From assembly GCA_965204545.1 (NCBI GenBank), contig CBDBFA010000003.1, positions 2,294,001 through 2,358,000 of the forward strand: a stretch of DNA of 64,000 nucleotides, written 5' to 3'. The DNA is from JAABVD01 sp965204545. GTDB lineage: Bacteria > Verrucomicrobiota > Verrucomicrobiia > Opitutales > UBA2995. The translations under genes and the position numbers were made by a program. The notes under the pieces were generated by a model that was not told where the DNA came from, searched no databases, and was given only the letters and a program-made list of their open reading frames with translations. This document shows, piece by piece, positions 41,134 to 50,662 of the stretch; position 1 is the stretch's first letter; every line of letters starts with the position of its first letter.

Positions 41134-42548
41134 CTCACGCCCCGGCGCTCTTCCAACTCCGCCCGGATCCCGTACATCTTATCCTCAGTCAATGAGTATC
41201 GATAGATGCAGTAAAAGGCAATGGCAGCGCCTATGGTGGGGAGAATACCAAGCAACCATATGATATTGTTCATGGCGCCCTCGGGCTGGTTAATTCCCAG
41301 ATCAATATCAAATCCGGATAATTCGACGATAATACCGGTCGTAAGCAAGGCAAAGGCGAGGGCGAGTTTAATCACCCAGAAGTGGACAGCTCCGAACATG
41401 CCCTCGCGCCGCGTGCCCGTTTGCTCTTCATCGTAGTCGACCACGTCCGCAATCATCGAGGGAACAAGCACAAAGAGGCCTGCCCAGCCCATGGCGACGA
41501 GGGCGCGGGGAACGATGACCAACCAAGGCATGTTCGGGATGAAGCAAACCAGGTAGGCGAGTGATCCGGCAATCAGGAAAAGGGGCGCCAATATACACGC
41601 CATGCGCTTTCCTATTCGCTTCGATAATAACGTAATCGGGATTAACACACATAAGGTGGAAACATGGTGCGATGCTTCAATCCAACCCACCCAAAAGGAG
41701 TATCTTGCATCATCTCCGGCACAGACAAGATACTTCAGGGGGTAGACGTAAATTGTGGCCACCGTGTTGTAGGCAAAAAGGGCAATAAAAAAGGCAGCGA
41801 TAAGAAAAACATATGGCTTACAGCCAAAGGTGAATTTTAAACTCTTAAAGACCGAGACACGCTCCTGCTTCTCTACGTATGTTTTAACCTTTTCCTTCAG
41901 GGTCAGGGCCGGAATCAACCCCAACACCATCATCAGCAAACCAATCCCTAAGCCGGTCATGCGGATTCCCTCCACGGAATCCGACCAGATGGACAGGTGA
42001 ATGAATGCGAGAAACCAGGGAAAGAGAATAATCCCATTCAATGAGTTCGAAAATATACGCACCCCCATCATTTTCGTACGCTCATGGAAGTCTGGCGACA
42101 TCTCATACCCCATGGCATAAAGCGGTACGGAAAAGACGGTAAACGATGTATAGAACAGAATGGATGTTACTAAAAAGTAGAAGAAAAACTGCCAGTCACT
42201 GATATTTTGGGGAACAAACCAGATACTTATGAAGAAGAGACCGCAAAGGATCGATCCCACCCCGATATAGGGGCGTCGACGTCCGAACCGGGTGCGCGTG
42301 TTGTCCGATATCGATCCCATCAAGGGATCCGTCACCGCATCCCAAATGCGCGTAATGGCTAAAACCAGCCCGATAATCCAAGGGCTGAATCCGAGTTCAA
42401 TATTGAGAATCGGCAAGGCAAATGCGATGAGAGTCCATTGGAAGGTCATGTCGGCAAAGCTACCGCTCCCATATAGGATTTTATCCTTTATCGGAACCCG
42501 GTCTTCCGGTGCCGTAACATGTCGTTTCTGGTCTTGGGGATCGTTCAT
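41130..42548 (-). CDS. GPH-family sugar:cation symporter (MFS)
   Basis: A 472-residue, 12-helix transporter of the glycoside-pentoside-hexuronide family. IWDAVTDPLMGSISDNTRTR is the family's cation-site loop, DRVPIKDKILYGSGSFAD the N-terminal region and GTRREGMFGAVHFWVIKLA the second-half block. The first ATG in the frame is at 42548 (the codon at 42554 is TTG). It imports mono- or oligosaccharides with Na+ or H+ across the inner membrane, probably the products of the secreted GH5 and sulfatase enzymes. Confidence 0.9.
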   Translation of the reverse strand: MNDPQDQKRHVTAPEDRVPIKDKILYGSGSFADMTFQWTLIAFALPILNIELGFSPWIIGLVLAITRIWDAVTDPLMGSISDNTRTRFGRRRPYIGVGSILCGLFFISIWFVPQNISDWQFFFYFLVTSILFYTSFTVFSVPLYAMGYEMSPDFHERTKMMGVRIFSNSLNGIILFPWFLAFIHLSIWSDSVEGIRMTGLGIGLLMMVLGLIPALTLKEKVKTYVEKQERVSVFKSLKFTFGCKPYVFLIAAFFIALFAYNTVATIYVYPLKYLVCAGDDARYSFWVGWIEASHHVSTLCVLIPITLLSKRIGKRMACILAPLFLIAGSLAYLVCFIPNMPWLVIVPRALVAMGWAGLFVLVPSMIADVVDYDEEQTGTRREGMFGAVHFWVIKLALAFALLTTGIIVELSGFDIDLGINQPEGAMNNIIWLLGILPTIGAAIAFYCIYRYSLTEDKMYGIRAELEERRGVS

Positions 42549-42599
42549 AATCAAGCGGGGGACTGACCCGAGCGTATCACGACCCCGGAAAAGGAAGGG

Positions 42600-42925
42600 G
42601 TCAATACGGAAAACCCGGCTCTAACGCCGAAAGCGTTAAACTCCAATTCACCTGGGTTCCCAATATTAACGCCGAAGGTGTTAAACTCCAAAGCCCAGTG
42701 TCGCGAAGCGCACGCTGGGTAGGAATGGGTAATAAATATCGAACCCCAACGGGGTTCCACAAAATCTTCCCAAGGCGCGCGCGCCGGGCGCCTCTTTGCG
42801 TTTCTTTACGCTCTTTGCGAGAGGCTTTTCTTAATTCGATCACGATCATGATCACGATTAATTTTCCTCCTTCCTCTTTTTCACCTTCTCTGTGGTTAAT
42901 CCCTAATTGGCGCGCTGGGTTACAA
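42600..42925. repeat. Mosaic repeat island 5
   Basis: Contains TAACGCCGAAAGCGTTAAAC, ATTAACGCCGAAGGTGTTAA, CAAAGCCCAGTGTCGCGAAG, GAACCCCAACGGGGTTCC, GCGCGCGCCGGGCGC, CTCTTTGCGAGAGGC, a GATCAC/GATCAT run (about 42838-42863) and TTCTCTGTGGTTAATCC. It fills most of the 447-bp gap before the histidine kinase; no gene is seen. The kinase's own promoter must lie in the last hundred bases. Confidence 0.7.
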
Positions 42926-42995
42926 TCTGAGGATCAAATGATGGTTGAACGGTCATTGAGGAAGATGCTTAATCAGGCATACAATTTTTTTCCGG

Positions 42996-45005
42996 ATGCG
43001 TTCTTTTGACCGATTCTGTCTATATCTCATTTTGAATGCATTCCCCATTCTCTGTACAAACCCCGTTTGGGCAGAGGATCGATTCTCCGATCGGATTGTC
43101 CGCTGGATCAGTCCATCTGCCAGGGCCATGGAAGCGGAGATCGAAACCCTGCGGCAACTGAGCCGTGGGCTTCCGGAGCCGGAACGGTTTAATCGCAGCG
43201 AAAGCATGGGCTATCACAGCCGCCGATTCGGCTCCCCAGATGAGGTGAGGTGGGTGGAGGTCGATCTGAAGAAGGAACAGGAAATCGATCGGATCGCTAT
43301 CCTTCCCGTTTTCGTCGAGATACCCCTGTTTGAAGGTCAGAGCTATGGATTTCCGGTGCGCTTCAAAATCGAAGTCTTTAACGAAGACCGGTCTCAGTCT
43401 CTATTGGTGGCGGACCGGAGCGGGGAAGATTACCGGCATACGGAAGGCTATCCTTTTGGGGTTCGCTTACCGGAAACGGTTCGCGGACGCTATATTCGCA
43501 TGACCTCGCTGGCGCATTTCAAAGTTATGGAACGCTGGGTCTTCGCCATATCTGAAATCATGGCGCTGCGAGGTCCTATCAATTTGGCCGCGGGTTGTCC
43601 GGTAGAGGTCGGACCGTCATTGGGGTTTCGAATGATGGGATGGGGTCCGGAAACCCTAACCGACTTTCAGAGTCCCTTGGGCCCCCCTTCGGTGCCGGAT
43701 TTCAGCCCGACCAATGGTTTTCTCTGCCAACACGCTCCCGGTCCCGAAGTTCTTAAATGGATGCAAGTGGATTTGGGTGAGTTGGTTCCGGTGGATGCCA
43801 TTCGTCTGTTGCCTTCACGACCGACCGACTATGTGGATATACCGGGATTGGGTTTTCCGGCACGCTTTAAAATTGAGTTCAGCAATCGCCCGGACTTCCG
43901 AACCAGACAACTGATATTTGATTCAGGTCCGGATGCGTATCCAAATCCCGGGGACAATCCTGTTCAGGTTCTTGCGGGTGGCAAGGAGGCCCGTTACGTC
44001 CGGATTACAGCAACTGAGCTTCGCTATCAGGGAACGTTGTATTCATTCAGCCTTGGGGAATTGCAGGTGTATTCAGGTGGTAAAAACGTGGCCCGGGGCA
44101 AAGCGGTGTCCGCCTCGGATGTTTTCGACAATCCGAGGTTTCCGCGATGGAAGCTCTCAGGCTTGGTTGACGGCTACAACAGCCAGAATCGCCTGGTTGA
44201 ATTGCCCGACTGGCTTGCCGGACTTGAACAGCGTCGGCAACTGAATGACCGCCTGCTTCAACTTGAAGAGGAAAGGGAACGGAAAGGCGAGACCATCGTG
44301 GTGTTTGCCACGGCGGGAACCTTGGCCGTTTCAGGTATTCTGGTGGTTGGCGCTTTGGGTTTTTCCATTTCTTATCGACGGAAAAAAAGCAAGGAGACCG
44401 AGGTGTTGCGCAGACAAATTGCCCGGGATTTGCACGACGATATCGGTGGGGATTTGGGCGGCATTTTTATACTGAGCGAAGGAGCCCTTCAACAAGACGG
44501 ACTTTCCAGCGACGTCCGCGAGGACCTGCAGGATATTTACGATATTGCCAAGGATTCCGGCGAGGCTATGCGCGATATCGTCTGGTTGATTCGCGACGAA
44601 CGTAACCTGGAGGAACTCGTTTTGCACTTGCGCGGAACCGCGCATCTGCAATTGCGAAAGATACCCCATACCTGTGAAGTTCAACCCAAATCGATCCCCT
44701 CCCGACCCGTATCGCTCAAAGTAAGGCGACATGTCCTTTTTTCCTTTAAGGAGGTACTGACCAACATTCAAAAGCATGCGGAGGCGCGGCACGTTGAAAT
44801 AAAGATCAAACTGTCGGCTACACAACCGTTGCTGAAGTTGCGAATCGTTGACGATGGCAAGGGCTTCGATCCTGACAAGGAAACTATGGGCCAAGGCTTG
44901 AAAAACCTACGCCGCCGTTGCCAAGCCTTGAAAGGGAATTTTGAAATCCTATCCAAACCTGGAAATGGAACCCAAATTGATCTATCTTTCTCCCTCAAGG
45001 TCTAG
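42996..45005 (+). CDS. Sensor histidine kinase with periplasmic discoidin-like domains
   Basis: A 669-residue membrane sensor. After a signal segment (RFCLYLILNAFPILCTNPVWA) come two discoidin/F5-8-type-C-like beta domains, about residues 75-195 and 200-360 (each with W-x-x-VDLG/K..., RYIRMTS and RYVRITA strands), then the opening of a third (NVARGKAVSAS, LVDGYN) that stops after about 35 residues. A coiled coil (400-430) and one membrane helix (433-458) lead to a HisKA_3 dimerisation domain with His480 in RDLHDDIGG and a C-terminal ATPase with KEVLTNIQKHA, DDGKGFD and GQGLKNL. The design fits sensing of a carbohydrate in the periplasm. The regulator gene starts 4 bp after its stop. Confidence 0.9.
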   Translation: MRSFDRFCLYLILNAFPILCTNPVWAEDRFSDRIVRWISPSARAMEAEIETLRQLSRGLPEPERFNRSESMGYHSRRFGSPDEVRWVEVDLKKEQEIDRIAILPVFVEIPLFEGQSYGFPVRFKIEVFNEDRSQSLLVADRSGEDYRHTEGYPFGVRLPETVRGRYIRMTSLAHFKVMERWVFAISEIMALRGPINLAAGCPVEVGPSLGFRMMGWGPETLTDFQSPLGPPSVPDFSPTNGFLCQHAPGPEVLKWMQVDLGELVPVDAIRLLPSRPTDYVDIPGLGFPARFKIEFSNRPDFRTRQLIFDSGPDAYPNPGDNPVQVLAGGKEARYVRITATELRYQGTLYSFSLGELQVYSGGKNVARGKAVSASDVFDNPRFPRWKLSGLVDGYNSQNRLVELPDWLAGLEQRRQLNDRLLQLEEERERKGETIVVFATAGTLAVSGILVVGALGFSISYRRKKSKETEVLRRQIARDLHDDIGGDLGGIFILSEGALQQDGLSSDVREDLQDIYDIAKDSGEAMRDIVWLIRDERNLEELVLHLRGTAHLQLRKIPHTCEVQPKSIPSRPVSLKVRRHVLFSFKEVLTNIQKHAEARHVEIKIKLSATQPLLKLRIVDDGKGFDPDKETMGQGLKNLRRRCQALKGNFEILSKPGNGTQIDLSFSLKV

Positions 45006-45009
45006 AAAT

Positions 45010-45666
45010 ATGTTCCGCACGTCTGAAATTCGAGTATGGCTAGTTGAGGATAACGGCGCTTACCGGAAAGCCGTATCTCGATACCTTAGCCGGGCTCCCG
45101 GAATGATCTGTGACTGCCAGTGTCGATCCGTGGAGGAATTGATAGTAGCTTTGGAGAATGAGAACCCCCCGGATGTCATCCTGCTGGACGTTCAACTCCC
45201 GGGCAACGATGGCATTTCGTCGTTGCCAATTATCGAGTCACTTGCGCCAGCGAGTAAAGTCATGGTGCTGACCGCCTTTGACGATAGTGAGAAAATTTAT
45301 AATGCGATATGCGCGGGAGCCTCGGGATACCTTCTTAAATCAGCGGGCACAGGGGAAATCGTCCATGCCATCAATGAAGTGTTAAATGGCGGCCATCCCA
45401 TGACCCCGTCACTGGCAGTGCGAGTGTTAAAACAGTTTTCAGATTTGCTCTATCCCTCCAAGCTGCCGGCAGATTACAAACTTACGGACCGGGAAATCGA
45501 TACTCTCAGATTGCTGGCTGACGGCCTGATCAAAAAGGAGATCGCCGATCAATTGAATATAAGCCTGCACACTGTGGACAGTCACATAAAAAGCATTTAC
45601 CGCAAGCTGCAGGTGAACACCAACACAGCCGCGGTGGCCAAAGCGATCCGGGAAGATATTGTTTAG
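45010..45666 (+). CDS. LuxR/NarL-family response regulator
   Basis: A 218-residue regulator; the frame is open from 44941 but the ATG at 45010, right after the kinase stop, gives the normal receiver N-terminus IRVWLVEDNGAYRKAV. The phospho-acceptor Asp is in VILLDVQLPG, with TAFDDSEK and LLKSAG at the output face. The C-terminal LuxR helix-turn-helix is LTDREIDTLRLLADG...KEIADQLNISLHTVDSHI. It is the cognate partner of the discoidin kinase. Its targets are probably polysaccharide genes nearby, such as the PSD1 or TonB receptor units, but no site could be matched. Confidence 0.92.
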   Translation: MFRTSEIRVWLVEDNGAYRKAVSRYLSRAPGMICDCQCRSVEELIVALENENPPDVILLDVQLPGNDGISSLPIIESLAPASKVMVLTAFDDSEKIYNAICAGASGYLLKSAGTGEIVHAINEVLNGGHPMTPSLAVRVLKQFSDLLYPSKLPADYKLTDREIDTLRLLADGLIKKEIADQLNISLHTVDSHIKSIYRKLQVNTNTAAVAKAIREDIV

Positions 45667-45669
45667 GAA

Positions 45670-45900
45670 TATTCCATTGACGTCCCTTGTCCCGTTACTC
45701 GCTAAGAGCGCGAGTTTCCTGGGATCCCGGCGTAAAGCCGCGCCTACAGCTTGAAATCATTACTCCCTCATTCCAACACTCCATCATTCCCTTCGATCAC
45801 GATCACGATCACGATCATGATCACGATTAATTTCAGCACCTTCATCCTTCATCCTTCATCCTTCTTCCTTTTCCCCTCTATATCCCCTGATCGGGCGATT
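45670..45900. repeat. Repeat-rich gap before the PSD1 gene
   Basis: A GATCAC/GATCAT run (about 45797-45830), CATTCCAACACTCCATCATTCC and three TCATCCTTC units are present. At 45893-45915 ATCCCCTGATCGGGCGATTGATCCGGGG (given here only as its ends, CCCCTGATCGGG and GATCCGGGG) resembles the operator palindrome of the promoter cassettes. No gene is seen. Confidence 0.55.
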
Positions 45901-45958
45901 GATCCGGGGCATGGAAGTGTGGTTTAATTTAATGCTAGAACCGATAATCGGTCGATAA

Positions 45959-48427
45959 ATGCGTAGCTTGCCCGAAAGTAGGAGAAGAAGTTGGTCCCTC
46001 ATCGGGGTTTTCCTCATGGGTTGCGCCGTTCCATTGTCGCTCAGCCATGCCAAATCCACGGTCCCGGATTTCAATAACGTGATCCGTCCCATTCTTTCGG
46101 ACCGCTGTTATAAATGCCACGGAACGGACGAGGCGACCCGTGAGGGGGATCTCCGGCTGGACAATCGAAAGGGCGCGCTGGTGGTTTTGGATCTTGAAAA
46201 TGCGGAAAACGGTGAACTCTTTTATCGACTGACCACGGATTTTGAGGAGGACCGCATGCCTCCAAAGAAGGAAGCAAAATCCTTGTCTGCTCAGGAACGG
46301 GATTTGCTCATCGAATGGGTGAGGGCGGGAGCGCCCTATGAAAAACACTGGGCCTATTTGAAACCGGAGTGGCCGAAGTTGCCGGATATCGATCGTTCCG
46401 ATTGGCCGCGAACCAACCCCGTCGACCATTTCGTGCAACGGCGTTTGCACGAAGAGGGACTCCATCCCTCTCCTACGGCCGAACCGGCCGTTCTCCTCCG
46501 GCGTCTCTCCCTGGATCTCGTTGGTTTGCCACCCACGGTGGAGGAGGTAACCGCCTTCGAAAAGGATCCTTCCGAGGATAACTACGAGGCCGCCATCGAC
46601 CGTCTCCTCGCCTCCCCACATTTTGGCGAGAAGTGGGCCATCCATTGGCTCGATCTCAGTCGCTATGCCGATTCCAACGGATACCAGCACGATGACCTCC
46701 GCACCATGTGGCCGTATCGGGACTGGGTCATCGACGCGCTCAACGGGGACCTTTCCTTCGATCAATTCACCATCCGGCAACTGGCGGGCGACCTCCTGCC
46801 GGAACCGACCCTCCGGCAACTCGTCGCTACCGGCTTCCACCGCAACGTTCCAAGCAATTTCTCCGGCGGGTCCAAAGTCGACGAAGTCCGGGCCGACATT
46901 CTCCACGACCGCGTCCGGACCACGGGCGAGGTCTGGCTCGGCATGACCATGGAATGCGCCCAGTGCCACGACCATAAATTCGATCCCATCCCCCAGACCG
47001 ACTACTACGAATTCTACGCCTACTTCAATCAGGCCATTCCCGAGGTCGCGATGGAAGGTCCGGGCATGTTCAGGAAGAAATTTATCGGCGCCGATCTTCC
47101 TTACGTGGCTTCGCCCGAGGATGGCATCCGGTTGAAAGAAATTGAGGAAGAGATCGAGCGGGAAAAAGCGGCTTTGGAAAAGGCCAAGTCGATCGCCCTT
47201 GCCGGCCAGGCCGAGTGGGAGAAGAGCTTCCTCGCCTCGGGTCGCGGCGAAACCATTCCCTGGGAACGTATCCCTTGGAAGCTCCGCGGTGGCTACCGCA
47301 TCCTGAAAATTCCGTCTGAAAATCGCAGCTCCGACCAAAGAGACAAAGTCGAGGCCCTCCTCTATTTCGATCATCCTGCCACCAGCCCGCACGAAAAGGC
47401 CCTCTACCGGCTGAAAGAGGAGCGCGACGCCCTCGTCGCACATCCCATGGTCATGAAGGACGCTGAGAAATTCGTCCCCACCCACCTCTTCAATCGCGGC
47501 GACTACACCAGCCCCGGTGAGCCCGTCCAGCCCGGGACTCCCGACGTGCTCCATCCCCTCGATCCGAACCTGCCGCCCAACCGGCTCGGACTCGCGCGCT
47601 GGCTCGTCCACCCCGACAATCCGCTCACCGCCCGTGTCACCGTGAACCGTTTCTGGGCTGAGATTTTCGGTCAGGGAATCGTCACTACACCCGAGGACTT
47701 CGGTATGCAGAGCGCGCCGCCCACCCATCCCGAACTCCTGGACTGGCTCGCCCTCGAATTCGTCCGGAAGGAATGGTCGATTAAGCAAATCATTAAGACC
47801 ATGGTCATGTCCTCGACCTACCGTCAGTCCACCGCCGTGCCGCTGGAACAAATCGAGAAAGACCCCGCCAATCGATGGCTCGCCCGCGGCCCTCGTTTCC
47901 GCCTCTCGGCCGAACTCATTCGCGACAACCTCCTCGCCATTTCCGGCAAGCTCTCCGACAAGATCGGCGGCCCTCCCGTTTATCCCCCGCAGCCAGAGGG
48001 CTTGTGGAAGGAAATTTCCGGGGCCGACGTCATCATCTACCCAACTTCCGAGGGAGAGGACCGCTATCGTCGCGGTCTCTACACTTTCTTGCGCCGGGGT
48101 AATCCGAACCCGATGATTCTGAATTTCGATGGCAGCAACCGCTCGGCCTGTGTCATCAAACGCGACCGCTCCAACACCCCCGTCCAGGCCCTCAACCTCC
48201 TCAACGACCCCTCCTTCGTCGAAGCTGCCCACGCCTTCGCCGCCTTGATCGAGCGCGCCCCGGGCGACGAGGAAAACAAAGCCGTCCTCGCCTTTCGACG
48301 CGCCCTGGCCCGACCGCCTTCCCAAGTCGAAGTGGCCGCCCTGTTGTCGCTCTATCGCAAGCACGGCTCCTGGTTCTCCGTGGCCCAGGTCATCCTCAAC
48401 CTCGACGAAACCATCACAAAATCATGA
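45959..48427 (+). CDS. PSD1/DUF1549-DUF1553 protein with cytochrome c-like domain
   Basis: An 822-residue exported protein with signal SWSLIGVFLMGCAVPLSLS. The N-terminal planctomycete-type cytochrome domain carries CYKCHGTDEA and the distal MPP ligand region. DUF1549 follows (about residues 135-340: RRLSLDLVGLPPT, HWLDLSRYADSNGY and a second haem-like CAQCHDHKFDP). A spacer with a coiled coil comes next, then DUF1553 (about 530-790: NRLGLARWLVHPDNPLTARV, DFGMQSAPPTHPELLDWLA, RFRLSAELIRDNLL). Function of the family is not established; it is usually encoded beside DUF1501 and sulfatase genes, as here. Codon third positions are strongly C-rich compared with the kinase upstream. Confidence 0.9.
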   Translation: MRSLPESRRRSWSLIGVFLMGCAVPLSLSHAKSTVPDFNNVIRPILSDRCYKCHGTDEATREGDLRLDNRKGALVVLDLENAENGELFYRLTTDFEEDRMPPKKEAKSLSAQERDLLIEWVRAGAPYEKHWAYLKPEWPKLPDIDRSDWPRTNPVDHFVQRRLHEEGLHPSPTAEPAVLLRRLSLDLVGLPPTVEEVTAFEKDPSEDNYEAAIDRLLASPHFGEKWAIHWLDLSRYADSNGYQHDDLRTMWPYRDWVIDALNGDLSFDQFTIRQLAGDLLPEPTLRQLVATGFHRNVPSNFSGGSKVDEVRADILHDRVRTTGEVWLGMTMECAQCHDHKFDPIPQTDYYEFYAYFNQAIPEVAMEGPGMFRKKFIGADLPYVASPEDGIRLKEIEEEIEREKAALEKAKSIALAGQAEWEKSFLASGRGETIPWERIPWKLRGGYRILKIPSENRSSDQRDKVEALLYFDHPATSPHEKALYRLKEERDALVAHPMVMKDAEKFVPTHLFNRGDYTSPGEPVQPGTPDVLHPLDPNLPPNRLGLARWLVHPDNPLTARVTVNRFWAEIFGQGIVTTPEDFGMQSAPPTHPELLDWLALEFVRKEWSIKQIIKTMVMSSTYRQSTAVPLEQIEKDPANRWLARGPRFRLSAELIRDNLLAISGKLSDKIGGPPVYPPQPEGLWKEISGADVIIYPTSEGEDRYRRGLYTFLRRGNPNPMILNFDGSNRSACVIKRDRSNTPVQALNLLNDPSFVEAAHAFAALIERAPGDEENKAVLAFRRALARPPSQVEVAALLSLYRKHGSWFSVAQVILNLDETITKS

Positions 48428-49017
48428 AACTGGATGCTCGATGCTCGATGCTGGATGCTCGATGCTGGATGCTGGATCCTCGATGCTGGAGACTTGGTGA
48501 TGAAGTATATGCTTAGGATTGATTCGATGTGGAACCCCGTTGGGGTTCGTTATTTATTTCCTATTCCTACCCAGCGTGCGCTTTGCGACACTGGGCTTTG
48601 GAGTGGAACTGCTTTGCAGTTCATTGCAGGCCAGAACGGAGGATTTAAATGAACCCATATATTTCCTCGATCAACCGATTTCGGCATCTGGCATTAACGC
48701 CAACGGCGTTGAACCCCAAAGTCCAGCATCGTGCCCCGGAACGGAGAATTTAAATGAGTGCTTCCATTGCCCTGATCAACCGATTCCGCCATCCGGTTTT
48801 AACGTTAACGGAGTTATACTCCGGAACCCACCGTTGCGTAGTTGGGTTACCAATATTAACGCCGAAGGTGTTAAACTCCAAAGCCCAGTGTCGCGAAGCG
48901 CACGCTGGGTTACCGATCACAGGTATAATCGAACCCCAACGGGGTTCCACAAATAATTTCCAAAATGCCAATTAAATAAATCCAGCATCTAGCATCCAGC
49001 CCCCAGTCCCCAGCATC
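48428..49017. repeat. Mosaic repeat island 6
   Basis: Starts directly after the PSD1 stop with about nine GGATGCTCGATGCT-type heptamers (48430-48490), then AACCCCGTTGGGGTTCG, CAGCGTGCGCTTTGCGACAC, ACGGAGGATTTAAATGAACC (with a second copy about 100 bp on), TTAACGCCAACGGCGTT, TTAACGCCGAAGGTGTTAA, GAACCCCAACGGGGTTCCA and heptamers up to the next gene. No gene is seen in these 590 bp. Confidence 0.8.
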
Positions 49018-50469
49018 ATGAACCCAGCATCGAGAATCCAGAATCGAGCATCATGCATCGAGTGCCTGACCCGGCGCGAATTCCTCCGAACCGGAACGCT
49101 GGGAATCGGGTCTCTCGCCCTGACCCATTTACTCAGCCGGGACCTACCAGCATCAAGCATCGAGCATCGAGCATCGAGAACCCATCATCCGGCTTCGGTT
49201 AAACGGGTTATCTTCCTCCACATGGTGGGAGGACCCTCCCAGATGGACACCTTCGATCCCAAACCGGCATTGGATAAATGGGACGGAAATAGCCTTCCCG
49301 ACGAACTGACCCGGGGACAGAAATTCGCCTTCATCACCCCCGATGCCCGGGTCATCAAATCACCCTACAGCTTTTCTCCCCGCGGCCAATCCGGCATCGT
49401 CATGTCGGAACTCTTTCCTCACCTCGCAACCGTAGCGGATGAACTCACCGTGATTCGCAGCATGCGGACCAACGAAATCAACCACGGGTCCGGGGAACTC
49501 TTTCTCCACACCGGGCACGGTCGCCTCGGACGCCCCACCTTCGGGGCGTGGACATCCTATGGGCTGGGCACTGAAAACTCGGACCTTCCCTCCTACGTCG
49601 TGCTCAAGGATCAAAACCCCAACGCCGGGCCGGCAACTTGGAGCAGCGGCTTTCTTCCTTCCAAACATCAAGGGGTCCTGTTTCGCACCGGCTCAAAACC
49701 TCTCTTCTACCTCGACAATCCGGATGGCGTCACCCCCAACCATCGCAAGGATGTGATCGACACCCTAGGCCAACTCAACTCCTTGGCCTTCGATCGCTAC
49801 CACGATCCCGAAATCCAAACCCGCATCGCCCAGTACGAATTGGCCTACCGCATGCAGACGTCCGTTCCGGAACTCGCGGGAATGAAGGGCGAACCCGAGC
49901 ACATTCTGAAACTCTACGGACTCGACACAAACGGTGGGGGAGGAGCCTTCGCCAGAAACTGCCTGCTTGCTCGCCGGCTGGTCGAGCGGGGCGTCCGCTT
50001 CGTCCAGGTTTTCAACAATGGCTGGGATCACCACCAGGATATTTATTCCTCCCTTCCCAGGCAAGCCCAGGGCGTCGACCAGGCCTGCGCCGGCCTTATC
50101 ACCGACCTGAAACAACGCGGACTCCTCCAAGACACCCTTGTCATTTGGGGCGGAGAATTCGGACGCACCCCCATGGTTCAGGAACATAACGCCGGAACCG
50201 GCGCCAAGACTGCTCCAGGACGGGACCACCACAAGGAATGCTTCACCATCTGGATGGCGGGCGGAGGATTGAAGAAAGGCATCACGTATGGAACCACGGA
50301 TGAATTTGGTTTCGGTATCGTGGAAAATCCGGTGCACGTGCATGACTTTCACGCCACCTGTTTGCATTTGTTGGGTATCGACCACGAGAAGCTGACCTAC
50401 AAGCACCAAGGCCGCCACTACCGCCTTACCGATGTGCACGGGCACGTCGTGCATGACATCATGGCTTAA
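49018..50469 (+). CDS. DUF1501 family protein with repeat-encoded leader segments
   Basis: A 483-residue DUF1501 protein: TRREFLRTGTLGIGSLAL leader, VIFLHMVGGPSQMDTFDPK, GWDHHQD, VIWGGEFGRTPM and GRDHHKECFTIWMAGGG blocks. It is of the long type usually found next to PSD1 genes and differs from the short type at 28134. Residues 1-16 and 45-60 (ASSIEHRASRTHHPAS) are written by GCATCGA heptamers, so the repeat forms the start and the linker between leader and domain. The leader motif and the domain are in one open frame, so the gene is probably intact. AlkP-like fold, reaction unknown; exported, perhaps through Tat. Confidence 0.88.
   Translation: MNPASRIQNRASCIECLTRREFLRTGTLGIGSLALTHLLSRDLPASSIEHRASRTHHPASVKRVIFLHMVGGPSQMDTFDPKPALDKWDGNSLPDELTRGQKFAFITPDARVIKSPYSFSPRGQSGIVMSELFPHLATVADELTVIRSMRTNEINHGSGELFLHTGHGRLGRPTFGAWTSYGLGTENSDLPSYVVLKDQNPNAGPATWSSGFLPSKHQGVLFRTGSKPLFYLDNPDGVTPNHRKDVIDTLGQLNSLAFDRYHDPEIQTRIAQYELAYRMQTSVPELAGMKGEPEHILKLYGLDTNGGGGAFARNCLLARRLVERGVRFVQVFNNGWDHHQDIYSSLPRQAQGVDQACAGLITDLKQRGLLQDTLVIWGGEFGRTPMVQEHNAGTGAKTAPGRDHHKECFTIWMAGGGLKKGITYGTTDEFGFGIVENPVHVHDFHATCLHLLGIDHEKLTYKHQGRHYRLTDVHGHVVHDIMA
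49150..49197 (+). repeat. Heptamer repeat inside coding sequence
   Basis: Units GCATCAA, GCATCGA, GCATCGA, GCATCGA, then AACCCATCATCC lie within the DUF1501 gene, 48 bp long and so in frame. Three 7-bp units make seven codons, giving the SSIEHRA-type peptide. The flanking protein is ordinary on both sides. Confidence 0.8.
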
Positions 50470-50662
50470 AACTATGCTCCCTTTTCAAACAACCGATTTT
50501 AAAAAAACCAACAAAAATAATTCCGACAACAATCGCCTTCCCGCTTCGCGGTATTGATCCTACTCAAACACAGTCGCCGAGGACTGTTTGACAACGACTT
50601 GAAATCCCCTTGACCGTGCAATCGATTTCAAAAAAAATTCGCACCTTACTCGAACTGTAAAC
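50470..50662. promoter_or_regulatory. Upstream region of the TonB-dependent receptor gene
   Basis: The 193 bp between the DUF1501 stop and the receptor ATG are A/T-rich in two places (50505-50525 and 50625-50640). TTGACCGTGCAATCGATT at about 50609 gives a good -35 (TTGACC) but no clear -10 at the usual distance. No repeat family member is seen here, unlike most gaps in this window. Confidence 0.35.

Noticed and set aside
45935..48364. An 809-codon open frame antisense to the PSD1 gene
   Set aside because: It is the mirror of a C-rich-codon gene; the sense strand has full cytochrome, DUF1549 and DUF1553 motifs, and the antisense product is low-complexity Gly/Val/Glu with no recognisable motif.
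48430..48490. Heptamer runs as a CRISPR array
   Set aside because: Units are 7 bp in direct contact with no spacers of constant length, and there are no cas genes.
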